Below, one piece after another: positions 31,942-36,730 of a DNA stretch of 36,730 bases. Within the stretch, counting starts at the first letter, position 1. Every line of letters begins with the position of its first letter. The stretch lies in NCBI GenBank assembly GCA_025929425.1, contig JAICME010000013.1, forward strand, positions 1 to 36,730. Reading direction: 5' to 3'. This DNA is from Thermoleophilia bacterium. GTDB taxonomy: Bacteria > Actinomycetota > Thermoleophilia > Gaiellales > Gaiellaceae. Made by a program: the position numbers and the translations under genes. The notes beneath the pieces are model-generated. The model made no database searches. It was not told the DNA's origin and saw only the letters and a program-made list of their open reading frames with translations.

Positions 31942-32858
31942 GCGAGCGACTCGATCCGCGACACGAGCAGCTCGAGGAACCGCGCCGCGTCGACGCCCAC
32001 ACCGACGTCGGCGTTCGGCTCGCGCCCGGTCACGCCCCGCAGGTCGACGACCGTGCGACCGTCGGAGAACTCGGAACGCGTCTCGACGGCCACGTTCGCA
32101 CGACGGGTCGTCAGGAGGGTCGGGTCGATCACGTGGGCTACCGCCATCGCGTCGTGGATGGGCGAGCCGTCGAAGGCGTACGACCGCTCGTGGAACGCCT
32201 GGAAGAAGTCCGACAGCTCGGCGACGAAGCGTCCCGCGCCGCCGGCGCCGCGCAGCCGCTCTGCATGCGCCCGCGTGAAGAGCGCCTTGTGCGTGACGTC
32301 GAGTCCGACCATCGTGATCGGGATCCCGCTCGCGAACACCGCCGCCGCGGCCTCCGGGTCGACGAAGGCGTTGAACTCCGCCGCCGGCGTGACGTTGCCC
32401 TCGGCGATCGAGCCGCCCATCCAGACGATGCGGTCGAGCCGGTCGCGCACCTCGGGATGCCGTTCGAGCATGAGCGCGACGTTCGTGAGCGGCGCGGTCG
32501 GGACGAGGACGACGCCCGGCTCGATCAGCTCCGCGAGTAGGTCCGCGGCGTGTGCTTCGACCGGGAGAGCCGAGGGCTCGGACAGCTCGGGGCCATCGAG
32601 GCCGCTGTCGCCGTGCACGTGCGCCGCCGTGCGCAGCTGTCGCCGCAGCGGAGCGTCCGCCCCGGCCGCGACGGGAATATCGCTGCGGCCGGCGATCTCG
32701 AGCGTGACGAGCGCATTCCGGGTCGTCTTGTCGAGCGTCTGGTTGCCGGCGACGGTCGTGACGCCGACCAGCTCCAGCTCCGGCGACGCGAGCGCGAGAA
32801 GAATCGCGATCGCGTCGTCGTGGCCGGGGTCGCAGTCGATGACGATGCGCGTGCTCAC
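31938..32858 (-). CDS. Ribonucleoside hydrolase (inosine-uridine preferring type)
   Basis: The 306-residue protein has the calcium-binding N-terminal motif DCDPGHDDAIA, PTAPLTNVA, WMGGSIAEGNVTPAAEFNAFVDP and the catalytic-region SPIHDAMAVAHVIDP. These enzymes hydrolyse the N-glycosidic bond of ribonucleosides to base and ribose. Base preference cannot be read from sequence. The 4-base overlap with the upstream ribokinase gene (GTG within TGA) indicates coupled synthesis, so the released ribose can be phosphorylated. The BMP-type transporter 4 kb away would provide substrate. Confidence 0.93.
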   Translation of the reverse strand: MSTRIVIDCDPGHDDAIAILLALASPELELVGVTTVAGNQTLDKTTRNALVTLEIAGRSDIPVAAGADAPLRRQLRTAAHVHGDSGLDGPELSEPSALPVEAHAADLLAELIEPGVVLVPTAPLTNVALMLERHPEVRDRLDRIVWMGGSIAEGNVTPAAEFNAFVDPEAAAAVFASGIPITMVGLDVTHKALFTRAHAERLRGAGGAGRFVAELSDFFQAFHERSYAFDGSPIHDAMAVAHVIDPTLLTTRRANVAVETRSEFSDGRTVVDLRGVTGREPNADVGVGVDAARFLELLVSRIESLA

Positions 32859-33673
32859 AGGAGGGCGTCCACCTCGTCGGAGGTCGGCAGCGACGTCTGG
32901 GCGCCGAAGCGCGAGGCGGCGAGCGCGCCCGCGGCGCAGGCCCGTTGCAGCGACTCGTCGCGCGACCGGCCCTCGAGCAGCGTGACGACGAGGCAGGCCG
33001 TGAACGCGTCGCCGGCCGCAGTCCCGTCGACCGGCTCCACCCCGGGCGGCGCCGCGCGGGCCACTTCCCGCCCGTCCTCGAGCAGCACGGCTCCCTCGGC
33101 GCCGAGCGTGAGGCAGACGAGACCACGCCGCTCGCCGAGCGCGTCGAGCTCCAGCCGGTTCACGATCGTGAGCTCGGCCGCGGGCGCGGCGCCGTCGCGG
33201 GCCGGCGCGGCGTTGAGGAAGAACCGCGGTGCGAGCTCGGCCGCACGCGCGACAGCGTCAGCGGGGATCTCCTGCTGGCACAAGACAGCGTCGGCATCGC
33301 CGAGAGAAAGGTCGTCTGGTCGCAGCTCGGCGTTCGCGCCCGGCGCGACGACGATCGTCGTCTCCCCCGCCGCGTCCACGGTGACGAGCGCGATCCCGGT
33401 CGGCGCGTCCTTCACCAGCCACCCCTCCTCGACGCGCGCCTCGCGCAGTCCCGCGAGGGCCCCTTCCGCGAGCTCGTCGTCCCCGACACAGCCGATCATC
33501 GCGACCTCGGCCCCGAGGCGCGCCGCCGCCACCGCCTGGTTCGCGCCCTTGCCGCCCGGGACGCGCGAGAAGCGCGCGCCGCTCACCGTCTCCCCGGGAC
33601 GCGGCAGCCGATCGGCCTGGGCGACGAGGTCGAGGTTGATCGAGCCGACCACGGTGAGACGAGGCGCAGCCAT
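32855..33673 (-). CDS. rbsK: Ribokinase (PfkB family)
   Basis: The 272-residue sugar kinase shows the ribokinase N-terminus VVGSINLDLV, the substrate loop PGGKGANQAVAAARLG, LTLGAEGAVLL, and the ATP/anion-hole motif PVDGTAAGDAF with the catalytic Asp. Position 2 of the usual GAGD is an Ala (AAGD), and length is slightly below the typical 300. It would convert ribose to ribose 5-phosphate. It is first in the rbsK-iunH-ligB operon; the ATG has TACGCT 7 bases upstream and no Shine-Dalgarno. Confidence 0.9.
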   Translation of the reverse strand: MAAPRLTVVGSINLDLVAQADRLPRPGETVSGARFSRVPGGKGANQAVAAARLGAEVAMIGCVGDDELAEGALAGLREARVEEGWLVKDAPTGIALVTVDAAGETTIVVAPGANAELRPDDLSLGDADAVLCQQEIPADAVARAAELAPRFFLNAAPARDGAAPAAELTIVNRLELDALGERRGLVCLTLGAEGAVLLEDGREVARAAPPGVEPVDGTAAGDAFTACLVVTLLEGRSRDESLQRACAAGALAASRFGAQTSLPTSDEVDALL

Positions 33674-33680
33674 GCGGGCG

Positions 33681-33686
33681 AGCGTA
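33681..33686 (-). promoter_or_regulatory. Probable -10 box of rbsK operon (leaderless)
   Basis: TACGCT on the minus strand is 7 bases before the rbsK ATG. The 12 bases TACGCTCGCCCG are identical to those before the murT start. Confidence 0.4.
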
Positions 33687-33729
33687 TCCCGATGTGTATC
33701 CGCGCGTCCGCCGGGGACAGGGAAGTGTC

Positions 33730-34065
33730 GTGATTTCGGGGGACGAGAAGAAGCGCGCCGAGAACGAGGCGACGTTCCGCGATGCGAACGAGCGGATCCG
33801 CGAAGCCGAGCGGGAGCTCGAGCCGCCGCTCGACCGCATCCCGTACATCTGCGAGTGCGACGATATCGGCTGCCGCGAGCCGATCCGGCTCACGGCGCCG
33901 GAGTACGAGCGTGTTCGCGGCGACGGCGCCACCTTCGCGATCGCGCCCGGGCATCCCAGCGAGGGCGACGTCCTCGAGCAGCGCGACGGTTACCTCGTCG
34001 TGCAAGAGCCGGACGGCGGCGGCGAGGTCGCGCGCGCCCTCGACCCGAGAGCGGAGGATGCATGA
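33730..34065 (+). CDS. CxCx4C small protein, copy 1 (unknown function)
   Basis: From GTG 33730 the protein is 111 residues, exactly the length of its downstream paralogue, which supports this start over ATG 33694. It has an N-terminal charged helix (ENEATFRDANERIREAEREL), a CECDDIGC motif (CxCx4C), REPIRLTAPEYERVRGDG, and IAPGHPSEGD. The three cysteines plus the PGH histidine could bind a metal. I know similar uncharacterised proteins from actinobacterial genomes but no function. Its 3' end overlaps copy 2 by 4 bases (ATGA). An AGGGAAG purine run precedes the GTG. Confidence 0.75.
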   Translation: MISGDEKKRAENEATFRDANERIREAERELEPPLDRIPYICECDDIGCREPIRLTAPEYERVRGDGATFAIAPGHPSEGDVLEQRDGYLVVQEPDGGGEVARALDPRAEDA

Positions 34066-34397
34066 GCGAGGAGCAAGGAAGGAGAGTCGGCCTCAACGAA
34101 TCCATCTTCCGCCAGGTGAACGAGCAGATCGAGAGCCTGAACCGCGACCTCGGAACCGATGACGCGGCGATGACAGTGATCTGCGAATGTGCGGACGGAG
34201 ATTGCACCGAGCGGCTCCAGATCGAGGTCTCCGCCTATGAGGAGGTCCGCGCCGATCCGCGTCGTTACGTCATCGTTCCCGGCCACGAGCTGCCGGAGTT
34301 CGAGTCGGTGGTCGAGAGCGGAAGCGCGTATGACGTCGTCGAGAAGCGCGAGGGGGCTGCGGCGGCGCTCGCGGAGGAGACGGACCCGAGGTCCTGA
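34062..34397 (+). CDS. CxCx4C small protein, copy 2 (tandem paralogue)
   Basis: This 111-residue protein mirrors copy 1 in order and spacing: an N-terminal helix (LNESIFRQVNEQIESLNRDL), CECADGDC (CxCx4C), TERLQIEVSAYEEVRADP, and VIVPGHELPE. The two share the framework but differ at most positions, so the duplication is old. Translational coupling suggests that both products are needed together, perhaps as a heterodimer. The C-terminal tail is acidic/Ala-rich and dissimilar from copy 1. Function is unknown. Confidence 0.8.
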   Translation: MSEEQGRRVGLNESIFRQVNEQIESLNRDLGTDDAAMTVICECADGDCTERLQIEVSAYEEVRADPRRYVIVPGHELPEFESVVESGSAYDVVEKREGAAAALAEETDPRS

Positions 34398-34417
34398 CTG
34401 ACAGACTTCGCGACGAA

Positions 34418-35368
34418 ATGGGCGTCGCGCACTGGGACGAGGTCGAGAGCTTCCACCCCGCGAAGGGCGAGATGGACGCGACCTGGCAGCGTCTCGGCGA
34501 CGCCGCAGGCACGCGCGGCGTGGGCGTCAGCCGGGTTCGCGTCGAGCCGGGCAAGCTGCCGACGCCGCCCCACTCGCACGGCGCCTCCGAGGAGCTCTAC
34601 TTCGTGCTCGGCGGCTCGGGTCTGGCGTGGCAGGACGGCGAGGTGCACGAGGTGCGGCCGCTCGACTGCGTCGTCCACCGCGCGGACGAGATGGAGCACA
34701 CCCTCGTCGCCGGGCCCGACGGGCTCGAGTTCCTCGTCTTCGGCACGCGCCACCCGACCGAGCTCGGCTGGCTCCCGCGCTCGCGCGCGGTCCGGCTCGG
34801 GTGGCCGTGGGTCGAGGGACGCGACGACGACCCGTGGGACATCGAGGCGGAGGCCGAGCCGCTCGCGGTCGGCGAGCCGGCGCCGCGCCCGCCGAACATC
34901 CGCAACGTCGACGAGCTCGAGCTCACCACGGTGCGCCACCAGACGTTCGTCTACTTCACGCCCGACGAGACGACGAAGCTCGCGGGCCTCGGCTGGGAGA
35001 AGATCACTCCGGGTCACCGCGGCTCCGTTCCCCACTCCCACTCCGCCGAGGAGGAGATCTTCGTCCTCCTCGACGGGGCAGCGACGCTCGAGCTGTGGCC
35101 GTCTCCGCGGCGGGAGCAAGAGGGTGAGGTGAAGGAGGAGGTGCCGCTGCGCGCCGGGCATCTCGTCGCCCGGCCGCCGGGCACGGGCGTCTCCCACTCG
35201 TTCCGCGCCGGCCCCGAAGGCGTGACCATGCTCGTCTACGGCACCCGCGACGCGAACGACATGTGCTGGTACCCGCGCTCGAAGAAGCTCTCGTGGCGCG
35301 GGCTGGGCGTGATCGGGCGAATCGAGACGCTCGACTACTCCGACGGCGAGCCGACCGAGGACGACTGA
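34418..35368 (+). CDS. Bicupin-domain protein
   Basis: The 316-residue protein has two cupin domains with metal-site motifs: PPHSHGASEELYFVLGG (approximately residues 49-65) and VPHSHSAEEEIFVLLDG (approximately 205-221), each with two His and a Glu, and later His residues (ADEMEHTLV; GVSHSF). An internal repeat also surrounds the domain ends (VFGTRHPTELGWLPRS / VYGTRDANDMCWYPRS). Cupins of this kind include dioxygenases, isomerases and sugar-binding proteins; the substrate cannot be told. It follows the CxCx4C pair by 20 bases with no clear Shine-Dalgarno and lies 3 bases before the TfoX-N gene. Confidence 0.85.
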   Translation: MGVAHWDEVESFHPAKGEMDATWQRLGDAAGTRGVGVSRVRVEPGKLPTPPHSHGASEELYFVLGGSGLAWQDGEVHEVRPLDCVVHRADEMEHTLVAGPDGLEFLVFGTRHPTELGWLPRSRAVRLGWPWVEGRDDDPWDIEAEAEPLAVGEPAPRPPNIRNVDELELTTVRHQTFVYFTPDETTKLAGLGWEKITPGHRGSVPHSHSAEEEIFVLLDGAATLELWPSPRREQEGEVKEEVPLRAGHLVARPPGTGVSHSFRAGPEGVTMLVYGTRDANDMCWYPRSKKLSWRGLGVIGRIETLDYSDGEPTEDD

Positions 35369-35371
35369 GGG

Positions 35372-35704
35372 ATGGCGTACGACGAGGAGCTCGCCGGCCG
35401 GATCCGCGTCCTCGTCGGCGACCGCGCGGATCTCACCGAGCAGAAGATGTTCGGCGGGCTCGCCTTCCTGATCGGCGGCAACATGGCCATCGCCGCGAGC
35501 GGCCAGGGCGGGATCCTCGTCCGCGTCGACCCCGACCGGTCGGACGAGCTGGTCGCGACGACTCCGGCCGAGCCGATGGAGATGCGCGGCCGGCAGATGG
35601 CGGGCTGGCTCCGCGTCGACACGGCGGACGTCGCCGGCGACGCAGCGCTGGGCGAGTGGGTCGAGCGCGGCACGGCCTACGCCGCCTCCCTCCCGCCCAA
35701 GTGA
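35372..35704 (+). CDS. TfoX N-terminal domain protein
   Basis: The 110-residue protein is a stand-alone TfoX-N domain: EQKMFGGLAFLIGGNMAIAA, GILVRVDP, and MRGRQMAGWLRVD. The fold is shared with the competence regulator TfoX/Sxy, but single-domain versions are widespread and not linked to competence by experiment. The start ATG is 3 bases after the bicupin stop, so the two are probably cotranscribed. A role in DNA uptake should not be inferred from the name. Confidence 0.85.
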   Translation: MAYDEELAGRIRVLVGDRADLTEQKMFGGLAFLIGGNMAIAASGQGGILVRVDPDRSDELVATTPAEPMEMRGRQMAGWLRVDTADVAGDAALGEWVERGTAYAASLPPK

Positions 35705-35730
35705 CGTTCGGCGCACCGGCGACGTACATT
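35701..35730 (+). promoter_or_regulatory. Probable leaderless promoter of the beta-propeller gene
   Basis: GTGACG (35701-35706, four of six matches to TTGACA), 18 bases, then TACATT (35725-35730), with ATG 7 bases later. GGGAG abuts the ATG directly and is too close to act as a Shine-Dalgarno. Confidence 0.5.
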
Positions 35731-35737
35731 CCGGGAG

Positions 35738-36718
35738 ATGAGGCGAGCGCTCGTCGGCTCCGCCGTCCTTGTCGTTCTCGTCACGGGGCTCGCGGCCGCG
35801 CGCGCCGCGCACGCGAGGAGGGTCCGGAATGTCCTCGTCTACTCGAAGGCGCCCTCTGCCATGAGCTCACTCGACACCGAGCACGTCTACCAGGCACGGA
35901 TCGACGGCCGGAGTCCGCGGCTCGTCGGCGTCGGCTGGGATCCGGCCGTATCGCCTGACGGACGCTGGTTCGCATTCGGCCGCGGCCGCAAGGTGGTCGT
36001 CGTGCCGACCAAGGGTGGAACACCCAGGACCGTCTACAGGCTGCACGGACGGCACTCCTCGCTGGGCGCCGCGCCGGTCTGGGCACCCGACTCGCGCGTC
36101 TTCGGCGTCATCGACAGCGTCGGGCTCGCCGTCGTCGACCTGAAGCAGCGGACGGCGAAGATCCTCCCGCAGACCGACCGCTTCGACTTCTCGCCAGACT
36201 CGCGGAGGGTCGTCTACGAGAACACCGCCAACATCTACGTCATCCCGGCGAGCGGCGTTGGAAGGGTGCGGCGGCTGACCGACGATCACAAGAGCTTCGC
36301 GCCGGTCTGGGGAGAAGCCGGGATCGCGTTCGTCCGCTACACGCGCGGTGCCCATGGCGACGTCTGGCTGTCCGACGGCCGCCCACGGCATGCCCGTCAG
36401 CTGACGCACGACGGAGCAGCTTTCTGGCCGGCATTCTTCTCCGCGGATGGGAAGGAGCTGCTCGCGGCGAATCCTGCCACGCACAACGGACGTCTCTGGG
36501 CGGTCGACGTGCCATCAGGGAAGGCGCGGCCGCTCACGCCGTGGACCGGGGATCTCGTTCCGCAGGGACTGAGCAGCGACGGCAAGACGGTGCTGGCCGC
36601 AGTCGGGTGCGGCGGCGTGCCCGGCCTGATCGGCTTCGTAGAGACGATCCCGTTCGCAGGCGGCAAGCCTCACGTCATCGTGCGCGGCCCGTGCCGCGCG
36701 AGCTGGTACGCCCGCTAG
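35738..36718 (+). CDS. Exported TolB/WD40-like beta-propeller protein
   Basis: The 326-residue protein has a Sec signal (MRR, then ALVGSAVLVVLVTGLAAARA with AHA before the mature part) followed by about six beta-propeller blades. These carry the PD40/TolB pattern: VSPDGRWFAFG, WAPDSRVFGV, FSPDSRRVVYE, WGEAGIAFVRY, FSADGKELLAA and LSSDGKTVLAA. It probably acts outside the membrane as a binding scaffold; there is no Pal or TonB partner here and no peptidase domain. Two cysteines near the C-terminus (GCGG, GPCRAS) may form a disulfide. The stop lies 12 bases before the window end. Confidence 0.85.
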   Translation: MRRALVGSAVLVVLVTGLAAARAAHARRVRNVLVYSKAPSAMSSLDTEHVYQARIDGRSPRLVGVGWDPAVSPDGRWFAFGRGRKVVVVPTKGGTPRTVYRLHGRHSSLGAAPVWAPDSRVFGVIDSVGLAVVDLKQRTAKILPQTDRFDFSPDSRRVVYENTANIYVIPASGVGRVRRLTDDHKSFAPVWGEAGIAFVRYTRGAHGDVWLSDGRPRHARQLTHDGAAFWPAFFSADGKELLAANPATHNGRLWAVDVPSGKARPLTPWTGDLVPQGLSSDGKTVLAAVGCGGVPGLIGFVETIPFAGGKPHVIVRGPCRASWYAR

Positions 36719-36730
36719 CGAGCCACTAGA

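Noticed and set aside
35372-35704. Competence function from TfoX-N and CinA
   Set aside because: No com or pil genes are present; both families are widespread in non-competent bacteria.

Overview
The window is a compact, very GC-rich stretch of bacterial chromosome in which most genes overlap or nearly touch. Housekeeping content and gene order suggest a deep-branching actinobacterium of the Thermoleophilia type (Gaiellales/Solirubrobacterales). The reasons are: a miaB-miaA-dapF block next to hflX; ftsK upstream of rodZ-like/cinA/recA/recX; a MurT/GatD pair; RNase Y, which many other actinobacteria lack; and recurrent leaderless start arrangements. The taxonomic call is inference. I see no tRNA, rRNA, CRISPR array, transposase or prophage gene, and no gene-free stretch longer than about 200 bases.

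Layout. 1-1.4 kb: the tail of one RpoD-type sigma factor meets a second, complete sigma factor tail to tail. 1.5-6.4 kb: a lone class II glutamine amidotransferase domain, a protein of homing-endonuclease-associated repeats, the peptidoglycan-amidating pair murT-gatD, and a compact OLD-type ATPase/TOPRIM protein. 6.5-8.7 kb (minus): hflX-dut-nudix operon, divergent from dapE-dapC-dapD (8.7-11.6 kb, plus), the succinylase branch of lysine/meso-DAP synthesis. 11.7-17 kb (minus): a DapF-like protein lacking both catalytic cysteines, miaA, a tyrosine/lipid phosphatase, miaB and rny. 17.2-29.9 kb (minus): recX, recA, thpR, cinA, rodZ-like, a small membrane protein, an NrtR-type regulator, a complete BMP-family nucleoside ABC transporter (two permeases, double ATPase, binding protein), and ftsK. 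29.9-31.2 kb (plus): an alpha/beta-hydrolase fused to a class III nucleotide cyclase. 31.2-33.7 kb (minus): ribokinase, nucleoside hydrolase, and a LigB-like dioxygenase-fold protein. 33.7-36.7 kb (plus): two tandem paralogous 111-residue proteins with a CxCx4C motif, a bicupin, a TfoX-N protein and an exported beta-propeller.

How the genes connect. DapE/DapC/DapD make the DAP that MurT/GatD later modify in the cell wall. The BMP transporter would import nucleosides, and the nucleoside hydrolase and ribokinase would split them and phosphorylate the ribose. The NrtR-like regulator closing the transporter operon, followed by CinA (NMN deamidase family), hints that the nucleoside may be an NAD precursor. 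RecA/RecX, dUTPase, the nudix protein and FtsK cover genome maintenance; MiaA/MiaB act on tRNA; RNase Y and ThpR act on RNA.

Most notable: a DapF-like protein with serine in place of both catalytic cysteines, a shortened N-terminus and a probable CTG start; the tandem CxCx4C protein pair; a repeated TANNNT box 5-9 bases before start codons that lack a Shine-Dalgarno sequence; and the NrtR-linked nucleoside transporter with a binding protein that has no lipobox. No single locus is clearly a new multi-gene system.
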